Below are positions 1 through 6,456 of a stretch of 6,932 bases of DNA, one piece after another (the stretch's first letter is position 1; the number at the start of each line of letters is the position of its first letter). The position numbers and the translations under genes were made by a program. This DNA comes from an uncultured Lachnospiraceae bacterium. Its GTDB lineage: Bacteria > Bacillota > Clostridia > Lachnospirales > Lachnospiraceae. The stretch is from the NCBI GenBank assembly GCA_947651335.1, contig CANSYV010000072.1, positions 1 to 6,932 of the forward strand, in the 5' to 3' direction. The notes beneath the pieces are model-generated. The model searched no databases and was not told the DNA's origin. It saw nothing but the letters and a program-made list of their open reading frames with translations.

Positions 1-2
1 AC

Positions 3-272
3 TCTCAGAAAAATATTCTGCGTCAAACTATCCAAAACTTAATATTCGTTATACTGGTCATCGCTTACCGGGGCCAGCAGTTCATTATCGAATTAAAAAT
101 ATGGCGGGGCAAGGCCTATAATGAGCGGGGAGAACAGCAGCTGTCCGATTACCTGGATTATTTTCATCTGAAAAAAGGATACATGCTCTGCTTTAACTTG
201 AATAAGAAAAAGACTGTAGGGGTAAAGGAAGTGATATTAGGAGATAAGCTTTTAATCGAGGCTGTCGTATGA
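3..272 (+). CDS. C-terminal end of an AAA-ATPase-like / PD-(D/E)XK nuclease family protein (partial, possibly degraded)
   Basis: The open frame runs in from the left edge and ends at the TGA at 270-272. It reads as the C-terminal PD-(D/E)XK nuclease-like domain (DUF1703 type) of the AAA-ATPase-like proteins found in many copies in Clostridia and Bacteroidetes. The diagnostic stretch is YRGQQFIIELKIWRGKAYNE followed by RGEQQLSDYLDYFHLKKGYM and a terminal IEAVV. The E-x-K of the nuclease motif is present (ELK at 90-98). The expected upstream 'R-T-D' aspartate is absent in this frame; the residues before it (VILVIAY) look wrong. A family-like N-I-R-Y-T can instead be read in the neighbouring frame at 41-55, which suggests a small deletion near 55-57. 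It may therefore be a pseudogene, but only the tail is visible. In intact members an N-terminal ATPase domain precedes this one; their physiological role is not well established. Confidence 0.72.
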   Translation, partial: SQKNILRQTIQNLIFVILVIAYRGQQFIIELKIWRGKAYNERGEQQLSDYLDYFHLKKGYMLCFNLNKKKTVGVKEVILGDKLLIEAVV

Positions 273-277
273 CAGCC
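260..277. terminator. Hairpin at the convergent gene ends
   Basis: A perfect 7-bp inverted repeat, GGCTGTC-GTAT-GACAGCC, spans the stop codon of the left fragment and lies 7 bases beyond the stop of the last operon gene. Its position between two converging transcription units suits a shared terminator. Neither strand has a proper T-run after the stem (the minus strand continues TCGATTAAAAGC), so it may only be a 3'-end stabilising stem or a chance repeat. Confidence 0.3.
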
Positions 278-284
278 CCGCCTT

Positions 285-1382
285 CTACCTCTGCACTCTG
301 GCCCCGGCCCCAGCCATCACTGCCTCCACTTCTCTCCTGCTGGCCATGGTGGTATCCCCCGGTGTGGTCATGGCCAGCGCGCCGTGGGCCGCTCCGTAAT
401 TAACCGCTGTCTCAGGGTCGCCTGTGGCCATCAGTCCATAGATCAATCCAGATGCAAATGAATCGCCTCCGCCCACCCGGTCCATGATCTCCAGGCCTTT
501 GTAGTCCTGAGCCTTGTAAATCTGTCCATCTGCCCAGCAGATGGCGCTCCAGTCATTCACCGTGGCGGTCTTTACCTGCCGCAGAGTGGTGGCCGCAACT
601 TTAAAGTTAGGATATACCTCTGCCGCATGGTTGATCATTTTCTTATACCCGTCCAGATTCAGCTCTTGTAAATTCTCATCATTCCCCTCGATTTCAAAGC
701 CAAGACAGGCCGTAAAGTCTTCCTCATTCCCGATCATCACATCCACATATCTGGCAATTTCGCCATTCACTTCCCGGGCTTTTTCCAGTCCTCCCATGCC
801 GCTCCACATAGATGGTCTGTAATTCAGGTCATAAGAGACCACTGTGCCGTATTTCTTCGCTGTCTGAATAGCCTCAAGGGCCGTGGCTCCGGCCTGTTCA
901 GACAGCGCCGCGTAGATTCCCCCTGTATGCAGCCAGCGCACTCCTAACTCCCCGAAAATATATTCAAAGTCAAAATCCTGGGGAACCGCTTTGGAGATTG
1001 CTGTATTTGCGCGGTCTGAACAGCCCACTGCCCCGCGGATGCCAAAGCCCCTCTCTGTAAAATTCAGTCCGTTCCGGCAGACTCTGCCGATTCCATCCGT
1101 CTTCATCCATTTGATCAGGGACGTATCCACACCGCCCTGGAGAATCAAATCCTCCATCAAAAGCCCCACTTCATTCTCCGCAAAGGCGGTAATCACCCCC
1201 GTCCTCATACCAAAACATCTGCGAAGCCCCCGGACAACATTATATTCCCCGCCGCCTTCCCACACCCGAAAGCTCCTCGCTGTCCGAATCCTTCCTTCAC
1301 CCGGGTCCAGCCTCAGCATCACCTCTCCCAGTGAGACGGCATCATATCTGCATTCTTTTTCCGGCCTCAAATTTAATTCCAT
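285..1382 (-). CDS. kdgK: PfkB-family sugar kinase, likely 2-keto-3-deoxygluconate kinase (second, divergent paralogue)
   Basis: Predicted cytoplasmic kinase of 365 residues in the ribokinase/PfkB fold, expected to convert KDG plus ATP to KDPG. Visible motifs are the N-terminal substrate loop with GGGEYN (43-48), DLNYRPSMW (185-193), GNEEDF (218-223) and the PfkB signature DRVGGGDSFASGL (301-313), in which Asp307 is the expected catalytic base. A-A-H-G-A-L-A-M-T-T-P-G-D near 331-343 fits the adenine/cation-binding end. The ATG at 1380-1382 has a modest purine-rich site (AGGGAAG) ahead of it and is 24 bases from the aldolase stop, so the gene is the last of the operon. It differs clearly from the other kinase here (2120-3208): its loop has GGGEYNVVRGL where that one has GGSEANIALAL. 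The two are therefore not a recent duplication. PfkB membership is very firm; KDG as substrate rests on context and recalled resemblance, and a related keto-deoxy sugar acid (for example 2-keto-3-deoxygalactonate) is possible. Confidence 0.88.
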   Translation of the reverse strand: MELNLRPEKECRYDAVSLGEVMLRLDPGEGRIRTARSFRVWEGGGEYNVVRGLRRCFGMRTGVITAFAENEVGLLMEDLILQGGVDTSLIKWMKTDGIGRVCRNGLNFTERGFGIRGAVGCSDRANTAISKAVPQDFDFEYIFGELGVRWLHTGGIYAALSEQAGATALEAIQTAKKYGTVVSYDLNYRPSMWSGMGGLEKAREVNGEIARYVDVMIGNEEDFTACLGFEIEGNDENLQELNLDGYKKMINHAAEVYPNFKVAATTLRQVKTATVNDWSAICWADGQIYKAQDYKGLEIMDRVGGGDSFASGLIYGLMATGDPETAVNYGAAHGALAMTTPGDTTMASRREVEAVMAGAGARVQR

Positions 1383-1406
1383 GATTTTTCTTCCCTGCCC
1401 TCGTCA

Positions 1407-2060
1407 TCACAATTTTTTATTATTTCTGCGGACAGATGCCGCCAATTCCACTGCCTCTTTCGTCAGGTGGCAGATCTTGTCAAATTTACCTTTCCTAATC
1501 AAATCCCCTTTCACCATCCAGCTGCCCCCGCAGCAGACAACCTGGTCACAACTGAGATATTCCTTGAGATTCTTTGTGTTGATTCCGCCTGTGGGCATAA
1601 ATTTCATCTGCGTATAAGGCGCTGCCAATGCTTTGATCATAGCCGTACCGCCCGCCTGCTCTGCCGGAAAGAATTTGACCACATGGATGCCGCGCATGAA
1701 CGCCTGGGCCGCCTCCGTAGGAGTGATGCATCCCGGAAATACAGGAATATTTTTCTCCAGACAATCATCCACCAGTTCCGGTATAAATCCTGGACTTACA
1801 ATAAACTCCGCGCCTGCCGCCACAGCCCGCTCTGCCTGTTCCACTGTCAGCACCGTTCCTGCCCCTACCACCATATCCGGGTATTCCCTGCTCATCAGCC
1901 GGATAGACTCCTCTGCCGCTTCAGTGCGGAAGGTTACCTCGGCGCAGGGAAGCCCGCCCTCTATCAGCGCCTCCGCAAGAGGAACCGCGTCTTTTGCCTC
2001 CTCCAGCACAACCACCGGCACCACTCCATAACTATAAAATCTTTCTGTTACTGTCTCCAT
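1407..2060 (-). CDS. eda: KDPG aldolase (bifunctional KDPG/KHG aldolase family)
   Basis: Class I aldolase of 217 residues, the normal length for the family, splitting 2-keto-3-deoxy-6-phosphogluconate into pyruvate and glyceraldehyde 3-phosphate in the cytoplasm. The family landmarks are all present: E41 in EVTFRT, G-A-G-T-V-L at 66-71, S-P-G-F at 89-92, F-P-G-C-I-T-P-T-E at 108-116, the Schiff-base lysine K129 in HVVKFFPAE, and the phosphate-binding stretch FMPTGGI at 154-160 followed by GGSWMVKGDLI at 178-188. The ATG at 2058-2060 has a perfect AGGAGG (2068-2073) seven bases upstream. It sits between two predicted KDG kinases, which supports KDPG as the substrate. The 2-keto-3-deoxy-6-phosphogalactonate aldolase (DgoA) belongs to the same family and cannot be excluded if the imported acid is galactonate rather than gluconate. 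Confidence 0.95.
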   Translation of the reverse strand: METVTERFYSYGVVPVVVLEEAKDAVPLAEALIEGGLPCAEVTFRTEAAEESIRLMSREYPDMVVGAGTVLTVEQAERAVAAGAEFIVSPGFIPELVDDCLEKNIPVFPGCITPTEAAQAFMRGIHVVKFFPAEQAGGTAMIKALAAPYTQMKFMPTGGINTKNLKEYLSCDQVVCCGGSWMVKGDLIRKGKFDKICHLTKEAVELAASVRRNNKKL

Positions 2061-2074
2061 ATAATTTCCTCCTG

Positions 2075-2119
2075 GTTCCCGCAGTTGGGAACTGTAAGCA
2101 CTTATTTTTCTACAGTTCC
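2075..2119 (-). promoter_or_regulatory. Two mutually exclusive hairpins between kdgK and eda
   Basis: On the minus-strand transcript, directly after the kinase stop codon, GGAACTGTA (2119-2111) can pair perfectly with TACAGTTCC (2096-2088), a 9-bp stem with a 14-base loop. The second arm also belongs to a competing 6-bp stem, GTTCCC (2092-2087) with GGGAAC (2080-2075) and a 6-base loop, whose 3' arm ends one base before the AGGAGG of eda. Only one stem can form at a time. No T-run follows either stem, so neither is a classical terminator. An effect on eda translation, or on mRNA processing or stability between cistrons, is inference. Confidence 0.4.
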
Positions 2120-3208
2120 TTACCTCTTGATATCATAATTCATATTCATCAGATTCCTGATTGCCGCCGCATCATCTGTGATATTGGCATCCCCGTGAAT
2201 CGTATGTTTCAGAGCACTGCTTGCCACGGCAAAATTCACCATATCCACAGGCTTGTAATGATTCATCATTGCGTAAATCAGCCCGCTGGCAAATGCATCC
2301 CCTCCCCCTACCCGGTCAAGGATGTTGAACGTAAACAGCCTGCTCTCAAAGGTATGGCCTTCATACCACATATACGCTTTCAAGCTGTTCTCACTGCCGC
2401 TGTGGGCATATCTCACATGCCGCGCAATGCATTTCAGATTAGGGTACCTGCTCACGAATACCCGAAAGTTCTCATCCTGCTGCTCAAAGTCCGGCTGCAG
2501 CGGCAGCCCGTCTTTCACGTCCCCTTTGCTGTGGTCATGGTCATCCTTCCAAAGATGATATGGCTCAATGCCAAATAGTACATCCACATAGGGCAGGCAT
2601 TTGGTACAAAAATCTCTCGCCTCCTCCCAGTTCCAAAGGGTACTTCGGAAATTCCCGTCAAAGCTGGTGATAATTTTCTTTTCCCTGGCGGTCCTCAGAC
2701 AGCGCAGGACCATTTCCCTGCAGTTTGCTCCAAGAGCCGGGGTGATACCGCTGAGATGAAGCCAGGTAAATCCCTCCAGCAGTTCATCAAAATCGTAAGA
2801 GCCAAAGTCATATTCCGCAATGGCGCTGTTACTGCGGTCATAGATCACTTTGCTGGGACGTATCCCGTAACCGGTTTCCAGATAATATGTCCCCAGACGA
2901 TGTGTGGGCGTCTGCTTTGGCGTGCTCAAGATAACAGGCGTACAGTGCACATCATTGCTTCGAAGCATCCTGACAGCACTTTTTCCCAGACTGTTATTGG
3001 GCACCACCGTAAAAAACGTACTGTCTATCCCCAGATTGGCAAGGGCCAGGGCAATATTCGCCTCACTGCCCCCATAACTGGCGTCAAAGCTTGCGGCCAT
3101 CCTGATTTTCTCATAATTGGGGGGTGTCAGCCGGAGCATGATTTCCCCGATTGTGATAAATTTATGAGAATTCCTGTTCTCTTTCAATAGCGGATTTGCA
3201 TGTTCCAA
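2120..3208 (-). CDS. kdgK: PfkB-family sugar kinase, likely 2-keto-3-deoxygluconate kinase (TTG start)
   Basis: Predicted KDG kinase of 362 residues. From the chosen start the landmarks are a hydrophobic first strand ending in I-T-I-G-E-I-M-L-R-L (about 18-27), the substrate loop GGSEANIALALANLG (46-60), DGNFRSTLW (184-192), an unusual F-G-I-E-P-Y-H-L-W (212-220) followed by a charged insertion, I-A-R-H-V-R (261-266), and the catalytic signature DRVGGGDAFASGL (298-310) with Asp304. The frame stays open to a GTG at 3245-3247, but that codon lacks a ribosome binding site. The TTG at 3206-3208 lies nine bases after a perfect AGGAGG, and no ATG occurs before the conserved core, so TTG is the likely start. 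It is 62 bases downstream of the dehydratase and 59 upstream of eda. GSEAN-type loops are typical of KDG kinases, so of the two kinases this is the safer KDG kinase call; the exact substrate is not proven by sequence. Confidence 0.87.
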   Translation of the reverse strand: MEHANPLLKENRNSHKFITIGEIMLRLTPPNYEKIRMAASFDASYGGSEANIALALANLGIDSTFFTVVPNNSLGKSAVRMLRSNDVHCTPVILSTPKQTPTHRLGTYYLETGYGIRPSKVIYDRSNSAIAEYDFGSYDFDELLEGFTWLHLSGITPALGANCREMVLRCLRTAREKKIITSFDGNFRSTLWNWEEARDFCTKCLPYVDVLFGIEPYHLWKDDHDHSKGDVKDGLPLQPDFEQQDENFRVFVSRYPNLKCIARHVRYAHSGSENSLKAYMWYEGHTFESRLFTFNILDRVGGGDAFASGLIYAMMNHYKPVDMVNFAVASSALKHTIHGDANITDDAAAIRNLMNMNYDIKR

Positions 3209-3217
3209 CTTTGCCAA

Positions 3218-3223
3218 CCTCCT
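3218..3223 (-). promoter_or_regulatory. Ribosome binding site that sets the TTG start of kdgK
   Basis: A perfect AGGAGG lies inside the longer possible reading frame, nine bases ahead of the TTG at 3206-3208. It favours this start over the upstream GTG at 3245-3247. Confidence 0.75.
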
Positions 3224-3237
3224 AACCTGGATAAACC

Positions 3238-3266
3238 AGAATAGCACTATACGAAATTGTTGTTAA
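3238..3266 (-). promoter_or_regulatory. Candidate internal promoter ahead of kdgK-eda-kdgK
   Basis: On the minus strand, TTAACA (3266-3261, five of six to the sigma-A -35 consensus) and TATTCT (3243-3238, four of six to the -10) are separated by exactly 17 bases in the gap after the dehydratase. Transcription would begin near 3231, upstream of the AGGAGG and the TTG start but downstream of the alternative GTG. If real, it would let the kinase and aldolase genes be expressed without the permease and dehydratase. Confidence 0.35.
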
Positions 3267-3270
3267 TCCA

Positions 3271-5016
3271 CTAATACTCCAGATAAGCCCCTTTCATAGG
3301 ACTTGCGGCATGCTCACTGAACAGACGCAGCACCCCGCTCTTATATTTTGGCTCACGGGGCTTCCATCTCCCGCGGCGCTCTTTCAGGACTGCATCCACT
3401 TCTTCAGGGGTTTTTCGTTCTCCCCTGATGCCGATAATGTTCAGCTTCCTGGCTTCCACATCAATCTCAATCAAGTCCCCGTCCTCCACGAGAGCAATAG
3501 GCCCGCCGTCTTCCGCCTCCGGGCTGCAATGGCCGATTACCGGGCCTGTGGACGCCCCGGAAAAACGTCCGTCCGTAATCAGGGCAATACTTTTTCCCAG
3601 CTCCCTGTCACTGCTGATCGCCTCAGATGTATAGAACATCTCCGGCATTCCGCTGCCTTTCGGCCCCTCATAGCGGATGAATACCGCCTCCCCTTTCTGA
3701 ACCCTGCGCTTTATAACAGCGTCCAGACATTCTTCTTCACTGTCAAATGTCCTGGCTCTCAGAACTGCCTTGAACATCTCTTTCGGACAGGCTGTATGCT
3801 TGATCACCGCCCCCTCAGGCGCCAGATTTCCCTTTAATACGGCAATACTGCCATCTGTGCCCATAGCATGCTCACGGGGCCGGATAATATCTTCTCTTGT
3901 GAGTGAAACCTGGTAACGCTCATTGAATTCCTCCAGCCACTTTTCACATCTCTCGTAAAAGCCATTTTCCCTCAGCTCTTCCAGATTCTCTCCCAGGGTC
4001 TTTCCTGTCACAGTCATCACATCCAGGTGGAGCGATTCCCGGATCTCCTCCATGATGGCCGGAACTCCGCCGGCATAGTAGAAGCATTCTGCCGGCCAGC
4101 GTCCAGACGGGCGCACATCCAGAAGATAGGGAGCATTCCTGTGCAGCCTGTCAAAGGTATCTCCTGTGATTTCTATATGAAATTCATGGGCAATGGCCGG
4201 AATATGAAGGAGGCAATTGGTACTTCCCGAGACAGCGGCATGCACAAGGATTGCATTTTCAAAGCTCTCCATGGTGACAATATGACTTGGGCACATATCC
4301 GGCATGGATGCCAGCTTCACCGCCTGCCTGCCCGCTTCCCTGGCAAATGCCAGCAGATCCGGACTCCCCGCAGGCATCAGCGCGCTTCCCGGAAGGGCCA
4401 GGCCAAGGGCCTCCGCCATAATCTGCATAGTAGAAGCTGTACCGATAAAAGAACACGCACCACAGCTTGGACAGGCATTGCATTTTGCCCAGTTCAGCTT
4501 CTCCTCATCAATCTCCCCCCTCTGATACCTGGCACTGTACATCCCCAGCTGTTCCAGAGTCAGCATCTCAGGCCCGGCATTCATGGTGCCGCCGGGCACT
4601 ACCACCGAAGGAATATCCACCCTTGCCAGTCCCATGAGATTCCCCGGCATTCCCTTATCACAGCTGGCCAGATACACACCTGCGTCAAAGGGCGTGGCAT
4701 TGGCATGGATCTCAATCATATTGGCAATCATCTCACGGCTGGCCAGACTGTAATTAATTCCGTCCGTTCCCTGGCTTTCCCCGTCACAGATATCTGTGCA
4801 GTGATAGCGGGCGCCATATCCTCCCGCTTCCATAACCCCGCTGCGGACTTCCTCCACCAGAACATTCAGATGCCCGCTCCCCGGATGGCTGTCGCCATAA
4901 GTGCTTTCAATGATTACCTGCGGCTTTGACAAATCCTCCATTTTCCACCCTGTACCTATGCGCAGCGGGTCCAGCTCCGGGGCTATCGCGCGCATTTTCT
5001 GACTCCTCAATTCCAT
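3271..5016 (-). CDS. IlvD/Edd-family sugar-acid dehydratase, probable gluconate (or xylonate-type) dehydratase
   Basis: Iron-sulfur dehydratase of 581 residues that should remove water from an aldonic acid to give a 2-keto-3-deoxy acid. Family motifs are H-P-G-S-G-H-L (44-50), CDGESQGTDG (77-86), C119-D-K-G-M-P-G (cluster cysteine and metal/carbamate region), ACPSCGACSFIGTASTM (181-197), VHAAVSGSTNCLLHIPAIAH (258-277), D-V-M-T-V-T-G (332-338), G-N-L-A-P-E-G (396-402) and ITDGRFSGASTGPVIGH (480-496). GSTN plus LLHIPAIAH and DVMTVTGKTLGENL resemble the E. coli YjhG/YagF D-xylonate dehydratases, but this protein lacks their extra length. The P-C-N cysteine typical of [2Fe-2S] members is a glycine here, as in E. 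coli IlvD, which points to a [4Fe-4S] type. The ATG at 5014-5016 follows GGGAG by ten bases. GntP, KDG kinase and KDPG aldolase neighbours, and no ilv genes, make a C6 acid such as gluconate the best guess. A branched-chain amino-acid role is unlikely. Confidence 0.88.
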   Translation of the reverse strand: MELRSQKMRAIAPELDPLRIGTGWKMEDLSKPQVIIESTYGDSHPGSGHLNVLVEEVRSGVMEAGGYGARYHCTDICDGESQGTDGINYSLASREMIANMIEIHANATPFDAGVYLASCDKGMPGNLMGLARVDIPSVVVPGGTMNAGPEMLTLEQLGMYSARYQRGEIDEEKLNWAKCNACPSCGACSFIGTASTMQIMAEALGLALPGSALMPAGSPDLLAFAREAGRQAVKLASMPDMCPSHIVTMESFENAILVHAAVSGSTNCLLHIPAIAHEFHIEITGDTFDRLHRNAPYLLDVRPSGRWPAECFYYAGGVPAIMEEIRESLHLDVMTVTGKTLGENLEELRENGFYERCEKWLEEFNERYQVSLTREDIIRPREHAMGTDGSIAVLKGNLAPEGAVIKHTACPKEMFKAVLRARTFDSEEECLDAVIKRRVQKGEAVFIRYEGPKGSGMPEMFYTSEAISSDRELGKSIALITDGRFSGASTGPVIGHCSPEAEDGGPIALVEDGDLIEIDVEARKLNIIGIRGERKTPEEVDAVLKERRGRWKPREPKYKSGVLRLFSEHAASPMKGAYLEY

Positions 5017-5057
5017 AATCTATCTGCTCCCTTCTATTTCCTAAATTCCCGAATTTC

Positions 5058-6416
5058 TTAAGCGAAAAACGAAATAATCAACGCCACTGCAAATCCCGTT
5101 CCGCCCACCAGCGTCTCCATAATCGTCCAGGTCTTCAGCGTAGTCTTCTCATCCATTCCCACCAGAGACTTCACCAGCCAGAAACCAGAGTCATTAAAAT
5201 GGGAGCACACCGTGGCGCCCCCTGCCACTGCCGCCGTGGTGCAGGCCAGGTACAGCGGGGATAATTGGGCGATACCCGGCATGGCTGCGATTATACCCGC
5301 TGCCATGGTCATGGCAACCGTGGAAGACCCCACACAGATTCTCACCAATGCCGCTACGATAAATGCCACTACCACAATGGGAAGCCTGGCAGAAGATACC
5401 GCATTGCCGATCAAATCCCCAAGACCGGAATACTGCAGCATATAACGGAGCACACCGCCGCAGGCCGTCACCAGAAGAATCAGCCCTGTGGGCTCCAGGG
5501 ATTTCGTCATAATCTTTTCCAGCTCCTCCATGCTATAGCCGTGTTTCAATCCCAAAATCAGCATAGCGGCGATTACAGCGATCAGAAGTGCTACAAACGG
5601 CTCTCCAAAGAAACCAAAAATCGGTGCTGCTGCGCTCAGTGCCGGGACAACTCCCGCCGCAGAATCCAGAATAATCAAAACCAGAGGAATCAGAATGATC
5701 CCCACAATCGTCCAGAAGTTCGGAAGCTTTGACTCATCAAAATCCTCCTGCTGCGCCACATGCTCCGGAACCGGAATCATGTATTTATTCCCGCACACAG
5801 AGCCCCACACAGGTCCCGCCACAATCATAGAAAGAGTGCCGCAGAAAATACCTACCAGGATTACCCATCCCAGCTCTACATCTAACATAGTCGCCACCAG
5901 AACCGGCCCCGGCGTGGGCGGGATAAATGCGTGCCCCACTGCCAGTCCCGCCAGAAGGGGAACCGCATAAAACAGGGAGGAGCGGTTCGTCCTCTTTGCC
6001 AATGAAAAAGCCAGGGGAATCAAAATAATCAGCCCGGCGTCAAAAAATACCGGCATGGCAATGACCAAGCCTGTAATCCCCAGCGCCCAGGCCGCCTTCT
6101 TATCTCCGAACCATTTCACCATACTGACCGCCAGCGTCTGAGCCCCGCCTGATACCTCCAGGATAGCGCCGAACATAGACCCAAGCCCCACCAGCAGGGC
6201 AATACCCTTTAATGTATTGCCAATCCCGTCATTCACCGCTGTTACAATATCATCAAAAGGCATCCCAGCCCCAAGACCTATCACAATCGCTCCCACCAGA
6301 ATAGAAACCATTGCCTGCACTTTGAACTTGATAATCAGTAAAAGCAATACTGCAAGACCTGCGATTGCCGCTATCACCAATCTGGTTGGATTCAATGCCA
6401 GCGTCTCACCAGTCAT
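5058..6416 (-). CDS. gntP: GntP-family gluconate/sugar-acid permease
   Basis: Integral membrane symporter of 452 residues, the usual GntP length, with many hydrophobic segments from about residue 12 to the C-terminus. GntP-family hallmarks are F-F-D-A-G-L-I (124-130), GHAFIPPTPGP (161-171), V-G-S-S-T-V-A-M-T (362-370), HFNDSGFW (406-413) and TLKTWTIMETL (426-436). The family imports gluconate and related aldonates, usually with protons. The frame could start ten codons earlier at the ATG at 6446, but that ATG touches its purine run with no spacing. The ATG at 6414-6416 has a perfect AGGAGG eight bases upstream, so it was chosen. As first gene of the operon it feeds the dehydratase 41 bases downstream. 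GntP members also carry galactonate-like acids, idonate or glycerate, so the exact substrate is inferred from the KDG-pathway neighbours. Confidence 0.95.
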   Translation of the reverse strand: MTGETLALNPTRLVIAAIAGLAVLLLLIIKFKVQAMVSILVGAIVIGLGAGMPFDDIVTAVNDGIGNTLKGIALLVGLGSMFGAILEVSGGAQTLAVSMVKWFGDKKAAWALGITGLVIAMPVFFDAGLIILIPLAFSLAKRTNRSSLFYAVPLLAGLAVGHAFIPPTPGPVLVATMLDVELGWVILVGIFCGTLSMIVAGPVWGSVCGNKYMIPVPEHVAQQEDFDESKLPNFWTIVGIILIPLVLIILDSAAGVVPALSAAAPIFGFFGEPFVALLIAVIAAMLILGLKHGYSMEELEKIMTKSLEPTGLILLVTACGGVLRYMLQYSGLGDLIGNAVSSARLPIVVVAFIVAALVRICVGSSTVAMTMAAGIIAAMPGIAQLSPLYLACTTAAVAGGATVCSHFNDSGFWLVKSLVGMDEKTTLKTWTIMETLVGGTGFAVALIISFFA

Positions 6417-6424
6417 AACTGTGA

Positions 6425-6430
6425 CCTCCT
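6425..6430 (-). promoter_or_regulatory. Ribosome binding site that sets the gntP start
   Basis: A perfect AGGAGG stands eight bases ahead of the ATG at 6414-6416 and lies within the possible ten-codon extension, which argues against the ATG at 6446. Confidence 0.75.
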
Positions 6431-6431
6431 C

Positions 6432-6446
6432 ATATTCCGTTTTCAT
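6432..6446 (-). promoter_or_regulatory. cre-like site (possible CcpA operator)
   Basis: ATGAAAACGGAATAT on the minus strand matches the degenerate cre pattern WTGNAANCGNWNNCW at all but one fixed position (A in place of C near the end). It would lie just downstream of the proposed transcription start of the gluconate operon, where CcpA repression is common. The second half is a poor palindrome, so a chance match is quite possible. Confidence 0.22.
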
Positions 6447-6450
6447 CCCC

Positions 6451-6456
6451 CTTATA
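6451..6456 (-). promoter_or_regulatory. Candidate extended -10 of the operon promoter
   Basis: The minus strand reads TGTTATAAG, a TGN plus TATAAG extended -10 box. Transcription would start near 6444, giving a leader of about 28 bases before the ATG at 6416 and placing the alternative ATG at 6446 outside or at the very edge of the transcript. No good -35 hexamer is seen 17 bases upstream (CAGTAA). An overlapping TAAAAT at 6472-6467 is a rival -10, also without a good -35. Confidence 0.35.

Noticed and set aside
4027..4929. A 300-codon plus-strand open frame opposite the dehydratase
   Set aside because: It is antisense to a fully convincing enzyme gene, has no recognisable domain and no ribosome binding site that I can see. 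The other long plus-strand frames across 541-6576 are shadows of the same kind.
3271..5016. Dihydroxy-acid dehydratase of valine/isoleucine synthesis (ilvD)
   Set aside because: The family is right, but the GSTN/LLHIPAIAH and DVMTVTG regions resemble sugar-acid dehydratases, and all neighbours belong to KDG metabolism with no ilv genes present.
5039..5052. Inverted repeat AAATTCCCGAATTT in the gap between gntP and the dehydratase gene
   Set aside because: Only five A-T pairs can form around a minimal loop and no T-run follows, so it is too weak to call a terminator or regulatory stem.
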